A stretch of DNA of 64,000 nucleotides from JAFLBI01 sp964616465 (lineage in GTDB: Bacteria > Bacteroidota > Bacteroidia > Chitinophagales > Chitinophagaceae). Location of the stretch: assembly GCA_964616465.1 (NCBI GenBank), contig CAZTTO010000015.1, forward strand, positions 1 through 64,000, in the 5' to 3' direction. The notes beneath the pieces were generated by a model that worked only from the letters and a program-made list of their open reading frames with translations, did no database searches and was not told where the DNA came from. Below are positions 18,810 to 27,598 of this stretch, in pieces. A program made the translations under genes and the position numbers. How positions within the stretch are numbered: position 1 is the stretch's first letter; every line of letters begins with the position of its first letter.

Positions 18810-19859
18810 ATGTTCGCAACCAAAAATTTATCTCCCCAAAAACTGTCGGCATTTACTGCTGCAATAGTTTCTTTACCAGAAGGACTAGCATTTTACTTTA
18901 TTAAAGAAAAGTGGTGGGTAGGCTTATTGGCTACAGCACTCACTTTTATTGGTGCATACTTTTTAATACGTTTTGTACTTGAATGGTTTATTTATAGAAA
19001 GATTAAGTTAATCTATAAATTTATCTACCAAACAAAAGCTACTAAGAGAGAGGAAATGTATTACAAATATATTCTACCTCAAAAGAGCATTGATGAAGTA
19101 AGAGAAGATGTAGAAAATTGGGCCAAACAACAAAAAGCAGAACTGGAGGTGCTACAACAAAATGAAGCATATAGAAGAGAGTTTTTGCAAAATCTTGCTC
19201 ATGAATTTAAGACCCCCATTTTTGCAATACAAGGTTATGTAGACACGCTACTCAGCGGTGCAATGCATAACCCAGAAACACAGCAACGCTTTCTACAAAA
19301 TACAGCAAAAAATGTAGATCGAATGGTAACCCTTGTGAGTGATTTAGATGAAATATCAAAACTAGAGAGTGGTGAGCAGCCCCTTTACAAAGAAAACTTT
19401 ATCATTCAAGATTTAATTCGAGAGGTGTTTGAAACCTTAAGTATTCATGCCTCACAAAAAAGAATACATTGCAGTATTAAAAAAGGCTGTGAGAGTCCAA
19501 TTACAGTATTTGCAGACAAGGAAAAAATTCGTCAGGTAGTTAATAACTTGGTTGAAAATGCTATTAAATATGGAAAAGCAGAAGGACAAATTACAGCAAG
19601 TATTTATAACACAGATGGGAAAAGAGTTTTAATAGAATTTAGTGATGATGGTATTGGGATTGCTGAAGAACATTTACCTAGAATTTTTGAAAGATTTTAT
19701 AGAACTGACCGTGGACGAAGCAGGGATGTAGGAGGAACTGGACTTGGACTTGCTATATGTAAACATATCATAGAAGCACATAAGCAAAGTATGCATGTAA
19801 GAAGCAAATTAGATATAGGCACAACTATCGGCTTTACTCTTGCTGGAAAGAAGGATTAA
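18810..19859 (+). CDS. PhoR-like sensor histidine kinase
   Basis: 349 residues. Two membrane helices lie at about 15-30 and 36-60 with almost no periplasmic loop. The dimerisation/phospho-acceptor domain has H131 (NLAHEFKTP), and the ATPase domain shows the N box (NNLVENAIKYG), G1 (DDGIGI), F box (IFERFYR) and G2 (GGTGLGLAICKHI). The lack of an extracytoplasmic sensor domain is usual for PhoR-type kinases that sense through a transporter/PhoU complex (family knowledge). It probably phosphorylates the regulator encoded just upstream. Specificity for phosphate is inferred from the neighbourhood, not from the sequence itself. Confidence 0.88.
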   Translation: MFATKNLSPQKLSAFTAAIVSLPEGLAFYFIKEKWWVGLLATALTFIGAYFLIRFVLEWFIYRKIKLIYKFIYQTKATKREEMYYKYILPQKSIDEVREDVENWAKQQKAELEVLQQNEAYRREFLQNLAHEFKTPIFAIQGYVDTLLSGAMHNPETQQRFLQNTAKNVDRMVTLVSDLDEISKLESGEQPLYKENFIIQDLIREVFETLSIHASQKRIHCSIKKGCESPITVFADKEKIRQVVNNLVENAIKYGKAEGQITASIYNTDGKRVLIEFSDDGIGIAEEHLPRIFERFYRTDRGRSRDVGGTGLGLAICKHIIEAHKQSMHVRSKLDIGTTIGFTLAGKKD

Positions 19860-19860
19860 A

Positions 19861-19913
19861 AAGAGGTCCCAATATAAATCGGGACCTGACATGAGAAAAT
19901 CTACTTAACCTTA
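19861..19913 (-). terminator. Distal copy of a hairpin-terminated element
   Basis: Read on the minus strand: TAAGGTTA (plus 19906-19913), TTTTCTCATG (19890-19899), then hairpin AGGTCCC...GGGACCT (19864-19870 with 19881-19887), ending in CTTTTT. The T-run is on the minus strand, so it terminates leftward transcription and insulates the kinase gene. Its order of blocks repeats the element at 19995-20076. Confidence 0.65.
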
Positions 19914-19994
19914 TGAACGTTTTAAATTCAATACCTACAAAAGTCAACTTAGTATATTAATGGTATATGAATTTATTAAAATGTAATTGTTAAT

Positions 19995-20076
19995 AAAAAG
20001 GCTCCGATAGAAATCGGAGCCGGACTGCTTCATGAGAAAACTCGATGTGCAAATTTGAGATTCTCATGTAACCTTA
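19995..20076 (-). terminator. Proximal hairpin-terminated element downstream of the lipoprotein gene
   Basis: Minus strand: TAAGGTTA, then a hairpin CATGAGAA...TTCTCATG (plus 20031-20038 with 20061-20068), then a strong terminator GGCTCCGAT-N4-ATCGGAGCC (20000-20008 with 20013-20021) followed by CTTTTTA. It ends the transcript of the lipoprotein at 20120. The TAAGGTTA and TTTTCTCATG blocks recur in the same order in the copy at 19861-19913, so a small structured RNA is possible. Confidence 0.7.
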
Positions 20077-20119
20077 GCGTCAATAAAAAGAAACTAATGG
20101 TTAAATGTTTTTTGAAGTT

Positions 20120-20710
20120 TTATTCTTCCTCAACTGTGGTAGTGCTATCGGCAGAACCCTTCCTCTTCCACGTTTTGGAAGTCTTATCAAAATATACCTC
20201 TCTAGAAGGAAATTCGATAATGTAATCGTCACCAGAGTTTTCTGGATAATAAGGCGATAAATCTTTTCCCTGAATCATTTCATTAAAAAGCTTTAAACTC
20301 AATGGTTTTAGTTCTTCCATTGGCTTTTTCCAAGTACGGAAGACTTCTTCATAAGAAATCATCTCACCGTTACCAATTTCAACCTTACCAGCAACAGCTA
20401 CATATTTTTCTACTAGGCTTGGTGCAATTCTAGCATACATAAAAAACAAAATATTGTCTTGTTGATGGAGTGCTAATAAAATATGCTTCTCTGCCAATTG
20501 CTTATAGGCACTGTCAAATTTCTGATCAAACTTATTGGTATGGTTAGCATGACGAGGTAGCTTACCCATATAACGAATCAACGCATACGATAAAGAGTCC
20601 TGTTGCGCTTTCGTCATGACTTTATCGGGATCATAATTTTTAGAAACACCCGTGTCTTGACAAGCGATCAATATGATGGACGTAAAAAAAAGAAAAAATA
20701 GGATTCTCAT
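20120..20710 (-). CDS. Lipoprotein of unknown function
   Basis: 196 residues with a lipoprotein signal (MRILFFLFFTSIILIACQD; Cys 17). The mature part is mostly helical and polar (KAQQDSLSYALIRYMGKLPRHANHTNKFDQKFDSAYKQLAEKH is the most regular stretch, here split as KAQQDSLSYALIRYMGK and HTNKFDQKFDSAYKQLAE). It ends in an acidic tail (STTTVEEE). I recognise no family. It lies downstream of the TonB receptor/beta-helix operon on the same strand but after a strong terminator (20726-20754), so it probably has its own promoter. Outer-membrane anchoring is inferred from the lipobox. Confidence 0.7.
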   Translation of the reverse strand: MRILFFLFFTSIILIACQDTGVSKNYDPDKVMTKAQQDSLSYALIRYMGKLPRHANHTNKFDQKFDSAYKQLAEKHILLALHQQDNILFFMYARIAPSLVEKYVAVAGKVEIGNGEMISYEEVFRTWKKPMEELKPLSLKLFNEMIQGKDLSPYYPENSGDDYIIEFPSREVYFDKTSKTWKRKGSADSTTTVEEE

Positions 20711-20725
20711 GATTCAAAATAAAAG

Positions 20726-20754
20726 AAAGACTTGTATTATAAGTACAAGTCTTT
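20726..20754 (-). terminator. Intrinsic terminator after the beta-helix lipoprotein gene
   Basis: AAAGACTTGTA (20726-20736) pairs perfectly with TACAAGTCTTT (20744-20754) around a 7-base loop. On the minus strand the stem runs into CTTTTATTTT. It lies 23 bp past the stop codon of the gene ending at 20777. Confidence 0.85.
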
Positions 20755-20776
20755 CGTGGTGTTAAAGAAAAAAGAA

Positions 20777-22210
20777 TTAATAGCTTCTATTAACTGGATT
20801 GAATTCCGCCCATGTATCTGTCCAATCTGCAGCACCAAATGCACCGCGATAAGTAACAGTTTGGAAAATACCTGTTCTATTAGTTTCGCTGAATTTTGGA
20901 TGAGTGAATGAAGCGCCAGTAGCTATTGTACCAGATGTTACAGCGAAGTTTGGATTAGAACCATATTGTTGATCTGTTCTTGAACCAAAAATTAAATCAG
21001 GATTAATACCCAAGGCAGTATGAGCTGCATCTGCCGCAGGACCATCTACCCTTGCGTTAGTCCTATTCCAGAAGTTTCTTACTGAATCAGCTACAACTCC
21101 AGAACCAGCCATAAAAGCATTTGCATTATTAGGAGTTAAAATGATATTATTTGCTAGTACACCTCTACCTGCTGTTAAATACTGATTTACAACACTAGCT
21201 TGGTTCATACGAACACCCAAAGGCATACCTGTGAAAACTGAATTCAAAATTGATACTGCAGTTCTACGACGTAAATCAATAGCATGCTGGAAGTTACCAT
21301 TAGAAATAGATGTACCTGTTTTAATTGGACCAATACCAGTGATATTACTGAATGTACCAGTTGTGTAAGGCTGAACGTCATTATCATTTGGACCATTATC
21401 ACACTCAAAAATATTTGAACCTGATTGATCGGCATAAGAAGGATATCTTACTGCAACACCAAATTGAACGTTACCAGACCATCCAAAATCAACATCAAAA
21501 TCATCATCCCACATATTGAATGATATAAAATAACGACCATTATTAGTACCTCCAAACCATTCAAAACCATCATCACCGCCATAAGAAAGTTGGATGTACT
21601 CCATTTTAGTACCACGACCCAAACCACCCATGGTCAATGAATTGGTTTCGTTATTGGGTGTTAATTCAATACCAGCAAACTCAATTCTTACATATTCTAA
21701 TGTACCTGAGCTTTCATTATCCTGAGCAGTAGTAGATGAACGTGTATTACCTGGATTACCGCCAAAGTAAACAGCTGGATCAATACCCTCAATAGCTGGA
21801 TCAACTTGGTTACAACCCGCATTGCCCAACATTACTATACCACCCCAATCTCCACGGTCTCTATCACCTACTGACTGATTAGATGTGAAAACAATTGGCT
21901 GACTAGCAGTACCACGTGCTTCCAATCTTCCGCCACGATCAATTACTAATGTTCCTTTGGTACGCTTCTCACCGTAAATAACTGTTCCAGGCTGAATAGT
22001 TAAAACTTGACCTGAACGTACAAACACCTGCCCTTTAATTAAATAGCGCTTGTCTGCAGTTAAGGTTTGAGTAGTAAGGTTTCCAGTTAATTCAACTAAC
22101 TGAGATCCTGTATCGTCTCCTCCATCGTCAGCTGTTCGTGTACAACTTTGCATCGTTGCTCCCAGAACCAAGGTTCCTAAAAGCCATGAGTACATTTTTT
22201 TAGTCAACAT
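20777..22210 (-). CDS. Beta-helix-like surface lipoprotein paired with TonB receptor
   Basis: 477 residues; the signal ends in a lipobox (GATMQSC, Cys about 22) followed by an acidic linker (TADDGGDDTG). Repeated short strands suggest a right-handed parallel beta-helix (LTADKRYLIKGQVFV, LTIQPGTVIYG, LVIDRGGRLEARG, PIVFTSN, LEYVRIEFAG, MEYIQLSYGG, GVRMNQASV). Asp-rich loops such as DDDFDVDFGW may bind a cation. Stop at 20777 and start 20 bp behind the receptor stop indicate one operon. In Bacteroidetes, receptor-partner lipoproteins capture substrate at the surface. With phosphate transporters next door, capture of phosphate or phospho-organics is a reasonable guess (inference). Confidence 0.75.
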   Translation of the reverse strand: MLTKKMYSWLLGTLVLGATMQSCTRTADDGGDDTGSQLVELTGNLTTQTLTADKRYLIKGQVFVRSGQVLTIQPGTVIYGEKRTKGTLVIDRGGRLEARGTASQPIVFTSNQSVGDRDRGDWGGIVMLGNAGCNQVDPAIEGIDPAVYFGGNPGNTRSSTTAQDNESSGTLEYVRIEFAGIELTPNNETNSLTMGGLGRGTKMEYIQLSYGGDDGFEWFGGTNNGRYFISFNMWDDDFDVDFGWSGNVQFGVAVRYPSYADQSGSNIFECDNGPNDNDVQPYTTGTFSNITGIGPIKTGTSISNGNFQHAIDLRRRTAVSILNSVFTGMPLGVRMNQASVVNQYLTAGRGVLANNIILTPNNANAFMAGSGVVADSVRNFWNRTNARVDGPAADAAHTALGINPDLIFGSRTDQQYGSNPNFAVTSGTIATGASFTHPKFSETNRTGIFQTVTYRGAFGAADWTDTWAEFNPVNRSY

Positions 22211-22230
22211 AAATTGTGGTTTTTAATTGT

Positions 22231-25056
22231 TTATTTGTTAAGTTGATAAGTGACAGAAAGATTTAATAAAGTACCTCTTCTAAAAGTGAAGATTGGTTTA
22301 TCAATGTTATCAAAAGGAGATGCGTTTCTATCTGTATCTTGGAAGAATCTATATCTGTAGTTCAATAAATCTTGAATTCCTGCTTTAAAGCCCATTCTTT
22401 TGAATGTTTTGCTGAATGTTAAGTCAAGGCTATGACGGGGCAACTCATGTATATCTGGATTATTTAAATCACCCACTGCAAAAATTCTTGAACCAAAAAT
22501 GTTATATGCGAGTGAAACAATTGTGTTGCGTTTTACATCATTATAGTTTGCAACAAAATTTACAATGTATGGAGACTGACCCTGTAGTGGTCTTACTCTT
22601 GTTTGAGCACTGGCTGTTCTTCCCAAATTCACTTCGGAGAAAATATAAGTTGCGTTTAAGTTCACACTTACTTTGCTTAAAAATCCTTTCTTGAAAAACT
22701 GATCTAAGCTTTTTCTGAATTCGAACTCAGCTCCATAATTGTACGCATAATCAGCATTTGCGTAAGTAAACTGAGGCTGTTCGGTAGTGATGATATTGAT
22801 GTTCTCAATAGGATTATCAAAATATTTGAAAAATGCACCTAAGCTTACTGTTTCTCCCAAACGAGGATAAATTTCATAACGCAAATCAATATTATCAATT
22901 GTTGCAGTAACTAGATTGGGGTTACCCACTCTTCCCGCGTCTAATTTATAATCATAGAACAAGAACGGTGCTAGTTCTCTAAACTCAGGACGATTCACTG
23001 TTCTGCCATAGCCCAATCTTAATTGCTTCTTTTCTGAAAATTCATAAATCATATTTACAGATGGAAGAATACTTAATACTGGATTATTAACATTAACAGA
23101 AGTTAATCCGGTAAAACTGTTCAAAGTCTGTATATTATATTCTGCTCTTACACCGCCAGAAATAGTAAACTTTTCAAATGGTAAGGAGGTACTTATGTAT
23201 CCTGCAGTTAAAAAGTTGGATGCATCATAAGAGTCTTGAGGTCTGGTACCTTCTTCTAAAACATAGCCATTGTTAGCACTAATATTTGCTCTTGAAAAAA
23301 TTCTAGATAAAGGTTGGTTTTCTAATTCATTTTTACGAGCCGCGCCAATGCTTCCTGGAATAAGGAATGACATATATCTTGAAGAGAAGTCACGGAACCT
23401 ATAATCTATGTAGTAACCTAACTTTAATTCTTTCTTGTACTTACCATAACCACCCAATGACTTTGTAAAATCTAAACCCTGATTCACAGAAAATTCTAAT
23501 AAGTTACCATAATAACGAGAAGCATCGAATAGATTTGAAGAAGGAGGCGTAATCATTGTGAAATTATCCTTAGGTGTATTGGGTCCACCTGGTGCATAAG
23601 TTCTAAAGCGTCTAAGATCTGGCTCATTTTCATACAAGAAACTACCTCCCAAGACCCAACGTAGTTTATCATTGCCTATATTATGTGTTCCTTCAAATTG
23701 TCCAGAATAGATACTTCTTGAACGATACCCTAATGAATAGTGTCTTCTCCATCCAAGTGTTTGAATAAAATCTTCACCTTGTCTAAGATTTGTTTCTGTT
23801 TCACCAATTTGATTGAATAAGTTGCTGAAACGAATAGAATTTCTATTATTAATTGTGAAGGTAAAATTTGACATCACAGAAATTCTGTTCTGCTTTTCGA
23901 ATACGTCGTCTAAATATGCAAATCGTTGGTCAACTACTGTTGGACGAGCTGGATCTAATTCAAAATAGCGGAAAAAGTCGCGCTGATATTGTTGAAAGGA
24001 TTGGGAAATTTCAATAGCAGTAATATTTGTTGTTTTGATACGTCCGATATTGAATCTGCGTCCCATACTAAATCCAAACTTGAAATCAGGCAGAGCAGTA
24101 GTTCTATTTACATCCCAATTGTTGACCAACATTCTTCCAGCGCGCTCTCTCAATTGAGAAGATCTTGAGGCTTCCTGCATTCTTCTAGTAGATGGAAAGT
24201 TAGAAGGCAGATTACGATAGCCGTTATCAAAACCCAATAAATCAGTACCGCCACCATTACTTTGATAAAAATCTTGGAAAGTTGTATTTTGGCGAAGACC
24301 CATTCCAAATGAGATTTCTGTAAAAGGCTTTTCAACACTATTATTAGTATATAACTTAATAACACCACCAGCAAAATCACCTGGGTTATCAGGAGAAGCG
24401 CTTTTAAATACCAACATTCTATCTAATGCATTACTTGGTATTAAGTCGAAAGAGAATGTTCTTTTATCAACCTCTGTAGAAGGTGCAACCACATCGTTGA
24501 TCATAACATTATTATAACGTTCGCTCAAACCACGAATCATTACAAACCTGTTTTCTGTAATAGTTACACCAGGTACACGCTGCATAACCTGAGCTGCATT
24601 ATTATCTTGAGAAACAGCAATTTGTTGTCTAGATATACCGGATATAACTGCACGAGTAATTTTTTGCTCACTAATAACAGAACTTATAGACGCCGGCTTA
24701 CTTTTCCTGCCTGTTGCTGTTACTTTTACCTCTTGTAATTCTGAGGCTTTGTCATCTAAGCTTACATCCAAAACAATCACCTGACTGATAGAAACTTCTA
24801 CAGTGAGTGTCTTAGTTTGGAAAGAAATATTTGAGAATTCGATTTGCTTTTTCCCTGGTGTTACTCCACGAAGTGTGTAGTTTCCATTGTTATCCGTTTG
24901 AGCTTTAATGTTGGTTCCGATAATTTGAACGTTTGTTCCTGCTAAAGCATCAAGGGACCTTTGAGAGGTGACCTTTCCTGTGATTTGAGTAGTTTGCGAT
25001 ATTGCAGCAAAACCACTAGTTAGCAAAATAATTAAGGTAAGTAGTTTGATTTTCAT
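22231..25056 (-). CDS. TonB-dependent receptor, phosphate-cluster
   Basis: 941 residues. After the signal (LLTLIILLTSGFAAISQ) comes a carboxypeptidase-like domain (ITGKVTSQRSLDALAGTNV), a plug (VMQRVPGVTITENRFVMIRGLSERYNNVMIND) here noted by its start VMQRVPGV and IRGLSERY, and a 22-strand-type barrel with motifs RLGYGRTVNRPEFRELAPF and the C-terminal LLNLSVTYQLNK. No SusD is present; the beta-helix lipoprotein follows instead. It is divergent from a Pit-family transporter across 208 bp, and both promoters carry the same 20-bp direct-repeat element, so both are probably under the PhoB-like regulator. The likely substrate is phosphate or an organophosphate (inference). Confidence 0.88.
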   Translation of the reverse strand: MKIKLLTLIILLTSGFAAISQTTQITGKVTSQRSLDALAGTNVQIIGTNIKAQTDNNGNYTLRGVTPGKKQIEFSNISFQTKTLTVEVSISQVIVLDVSLDDKASELQEVKVTATGRKSKPASISSVISEQKITRAVISGISRQQIAVSQDNNAAQVMQRVPGVTITENRFVMIRGLSERYNNVMINDVVAPSTEVDKRTFSFDLIPSNALDRMLVFKSASPDNPGDFAGGVIKLYTNNSVEKPFTEISFGMGLRQNTTFQDFYQSNGGGTDLLGFDNGYRNLPSNFPSTRRMQEASRSSQLRERAGRMLVNNWDVNRTTALPDFKFGFSMGRRFNIGRIKTTNITAIEISQSFQQYQRDFFRYFELDPARPTVVDQRFAYLDDVFEKQNRISVMSNFTFTINNRNSIRFSNLFNQIGETETNLRQGEDFIQTLGWRRHYSLGYRSRSIYSGQFEGTHNIGNDKLRWVLGGSFLYENEPDLRRFRTYAPGGPNTPKDNFTMITPPSSNLFDASRYYGNLLEFSVNQGLDFTKSLGGYGKYKKELKLGYYIDYRFRDFSSRYMSFLIPGSIGAARKNELENQPLSRIFSRANISANNGYVLEEGTRPQDSYDASNFLTAGYISTSLPFEKFTISGGVRAEYNIQTLNSFTGLTSVNVNNPVLSILPSVNMIYEFSEKKQLRLGYGRTVNRPEFRELAPFLFYDYKLDAGRVGNPNLVTATIDNIDLRYEIYPRLGETVSLGAFFKYFDNPIENINIITTEQPQFTYANADYAYNYGAEFEFRKSLDQFFKKGFLSKVSVNLNATYIFSEVNLGRTASAQTRVRPLQGQSPYIVNFVANYNDVKRNTIVSLAYNIFGSRIFAVGDLNNPDIHELPRHSLDLTFSKTFKRMGFKAGIQDLLNYRYRFFQDTDRNASPFDNIDKPIFTFRRGTLLNLSVTYQLNK

Positions 25057-25099
25057 GGTGCAAGATTACCAGCACTCAATTACGACAATGTTATTGCAG

Positions 25100-25119
25100 T
25101 ATTAACAAAATGTTACCTA
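25100..25119 (-). promoter_or_regulatory. Candidate Pho box of the TonB receptor operon
   Basis: On the minus strand the site reads TAGGTAACATTTTGTTAATA, i.e. TAGGTAA and TTGTTAA with an 11-bp period. It lies 44 bp upstream of the receptor ATG. It matches 17 of 20 bases of the site at 25222-25241 in front of the divergent transporter. PhoB-type regulators bind 7-bp direct repeats with 4-bp spacers (11-bp period; established for PhoB). Confidence 0.65.
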
Positions 25120-25221
25120 TCAAAGCATTGTTTTTAATGAGAACAGAATAAGGGAAGAAGAATTGATTACACATATTTTTTTTTAAAATACAAGTAAAAC
25201 ATAATCTCACAGAAGAGTTAA

Positions 25222-25241
25222 TAGGTAACAATTAGGTAATA
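25222..25241 (+). promoter_or_regulatory. Candidate Pho box of the Pit-family gene
   Basis: TAGGTAACAATTAGGTAATA contains the heptad TAGGTAA twice with an 11-bp period. It lies 24 bp upstream of ATG 25265, with a weak -7 region (TTATTTTG, 25251-25258) between. The same element occurs, inverted, before the divergent receptor. Confidence 0.65.
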
Positions 25242-25264
25242 CAACAAAAGTTATTTTGTCGACA

Positions 25265-27505
25265 ATGGATCTCTATTTATTTATTGTAATCATTTTAGGT
25301 ATTCTAGCAATAACTGATTTGGTAGTAGGTGTAAGCAATGATGCAGTAAATTTTTTAAATTCTGCTATTGGAAGTAAAGTAGCATCGTTTAAAACAATTC
25401 TTTGGATTGCTATTGCTGGAGTTATGCTTGGTTCTTTGTTTTCTAGTGGTATCATGGAAATAGCAAGAACAGGTATATTTTATCCGCAAAAATTTACTTT
25501 AGAAAAGTTATTATACGTTTTCCTTGCTGTAATGTTAACAGACATTGTACTTCTCGATATTTTTAACACCCTTGGCCTCCCAACATCTACTACGGTTTCT
25601 ATAGTATTTGAGCTAATAGGAGCATCTTTAATGGCAGGAGTAATGTTTTCAATGGAAAAACAGGAATCTTCAAACAGCATTTTTACCTATGTAAATACTT
25701 CTAGTGTAGGAATGATAATAGCCGGAATATTTTTATCAATCCTAATTGCTTTCTCATTAGGAATAATAGTTCAATATGTCTGTAGACTAGTATTTAGTTT
25801 TGAATATGAACAAAATATGAAAAAATGGGGTAGTATTTTTGGCGGTTTTGGAGTTACATCTATCATATATTTTTTATTAATTAAGGGACTTAAAGGAACA
25901 AATTTTTTAAATGAGAAAATATCTAACTTAATTGACGATAATATTTTTTTGATACTAGCTTTAGTTTTAATATTTTCTATTACGATACTTTTTATATTAA
26001 AAAAGTTTAGTGTTGACCCCTTAAGAGTAGTTGTATTACTTGGTACATTTTCTCTAGCAATGGCATTTGCAGGAAACGATTTAGTGAATTTTATTGGTGT
26101 CCCTATAACTGGGCTTTTAGCGTTTCAGCATACAATTTCAATTGGAGAAAATCCATCTACTTATTATCAAACATTTTTAACCCAAGAAGATATAATTGTA
26201 CCAAACTATCTACTCCTTTTAGCGGGTTGTATAATGGGCCTAACTTTATGGTTTAGCACAAAAGCAAAAGGTGTTACTGATACAGAAGTAAATTTAAGTA
26301 GTCATGATGAAGGCGATGAGAAGTTTAGAGCAAATATGATATCTAGAAGTATTGTCAAAACCTCTATTCTTATATCCAAAACTTTAAAAGTATTTTTACC
26401 AGAGAATATGGTAAAAGCTTATAACATAAGCTTTGAAAAATCTAGATTAAAAAAAGAATTAAATAAACACGATCAAGCAGCCTTTGATTTACTTAGAGCA
26501 TCAATAAATCTAATACTTGCAAGTAGCATCATAGCCTTTGCAACATCAAAAAAACTACCATTATCAACAACATATGTTTCGTTTATGGTTGCCATGGGTA
26601 CATCTCTAGCAGATAAAGCATGGGGAAGATCAAGTGCTGTATACAGAGTAGCTGGAGTACTTAGTGTGATTGGAGGATGGTTAATAACTGCAATTATTGC
26701 ATGTAGCATGGCCGCGTTATTTACTATTATTTTGATAAAAGGAGAAATATGGGGAATTAGTGTACTACTTACATTGGTAATAATTTATTTGATTTACTCT
26801 CAAAAATATTTCTCAAATAGGAATAAAATTAAAAAGTCTATTACTAGTCGTTTAGAAAAAATAAATAAAAGAGATATTGATATCATTAAAGCACATAAAG
26901 AAACAGTTATTGTACAACTGAAAGAAATACTCTTTACTTATAGAAGTACGATAAATGCACTTTATGATTATGATGAAATAATTTTAAAAAATGATGCAAA
27001 TAGAGCAGAAGAACTTTCAGAAATGACAAGAAAGCTACATAATGAATCTATCAAACAAATTAAAAGCATTGAAACAACAGAAATAAATTCAGTGCAGCTT
27101 ATACTATTATCTACAGATTTTTTAGACGATCTAGTAGATGTTTTAAATAGGGTTACAAAGTCGTGTACATTATATGTGCAGAATTTACACGAACCTCTTG
27201 ATGATGAATTTAAGTTTGGCTTAAAAGATATTGAATTAAATATGTTTGATTTTTTTAATTTGTTTATTCAAATATTAGATACCAATAAGTTTGAAGATGT
27301 TTCCATTTTGAAATCAAAAAAAGATAAACTAAAAAATACATTAAGAACTTTATTAAACAAAAGAGTGAAGCTGATCCAAAGTAAAAAACCTTCTACAAAA
27401 ACTGCATTATTAGAAACAACTATATTGCTACAAAGCAGAGATATGACAGCAATACTAGGTCGTATATTTAACCTTTACAAGAAATATTTATTAATTAGTA
27501 AATAA
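25265..27505 (+). CDS. Pit-family phosphate transporter with long cytoplasmic PhoU-like tail
   Basis: 746 residues from ATG 25265 (a TTG three codons earlier is not needed). Two Pit repeats are visible: VGVSNDAVNFLNSAIGS near the N-terminus and FAGNDLVNFIGVPITG in the middle, with GLPTSTTVSIVFEL and LPLSTTYVSFMVAMG as the conserved TST motifs. About 12 hydrophobic helices end near residue 515. The last 230 residues are soluble and helical (KETVIVQLKEILFTYRSTINALYDYDE, here by its start KETVIVQLKE), like a PhoU/DUF47 helical bundle. The family imports phosphate with a cation. The tail may link transport to PhoR signalling (inference). It is almost twice the length of the second Pit protein at 28306. 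Confidence 0.88.
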   Translation: MDLYLFIVIILGILAITDLVVGVSNDAVNFLNSAIGSKVASFKTILWIAIAGVMLGSLFSSGIMEIARTGIFYPQKFTLEKLLYVFLAVMLTDIVLLDIFNTLGLPTSTTVSIVFELIGASLMAGVMFSMEKQESSNSIFTYVNTSSVGMIIAGIFLSILIAFSLGIIVQYVCRLVFSFEYEQNMKKWGSIFGGFGVTSIIYFLLIKGLKGTNFLNEKISNLIDDNIFLILALVLIFSITILFILKKFSVDPLRVVVLLGTFSLAMAFAGNDLVNFIGVPITGLLAFQHTISIGENPSTYYQTFLTQEDIIVPNYLLLLAGCIMGLTLWFSTKAKGVTDTEVNLSSHDEGDEKFRANMISRSIVKTSILISKTLKVFLPENMVKAYNISFEKSRLKKELNKHDQAAFDLLRASINLILASSIIAFATSKKLPLSTTYVSFMVAMGTSLADKAWGRSSAVYRVAGVLSVIGGWLITAIIACSMAALFTIILIKGEIWGISVLLTLVIIYLIYSQKYFSNRNKIKKSITSRLEKINKRDIDIIKAHKETVIVQLKEILFTYRSTINALYDYDEIILKNDANRAEELSEMTRKLHNESIKQIKSIETTEINSVQLILLSTDFLDDLVDVLNRVTKSCTLYVQNLHEPLDDEFKFGLKDIELNMFDFFNLFIQILDTNKFEDVSILKSKKDKLKNTLRTLLNKRVKLIQSKKPSTKTALLETTILLQSRDMTAILGRIFNLYKKYLLISK

Positions 27506-27575
27506 AAAGTACATCATAATGACGAAAAATGGATGTTTTTATAACTAAAATCTATTTTGTATTATCTGTACTGAC

Positions 27576-27583
27576 TATTTTTG
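27576..27583 (+). promoter_or_regulatory. Bacteroidetes -7 box (TATTTTTG) before the DUF47 gene
   Basis: TATTTTTG matches TAnnTTTG exactly and lies 15 bp upstream of ATG 27599. A TTTG at 27556-27559 is somewhat too close for a standard -33 box. It supports the ATG start over the TTG at 27581. Confidence 0.5.
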
Positions 27584-27598
27584 CTCAAACCAAATAAC

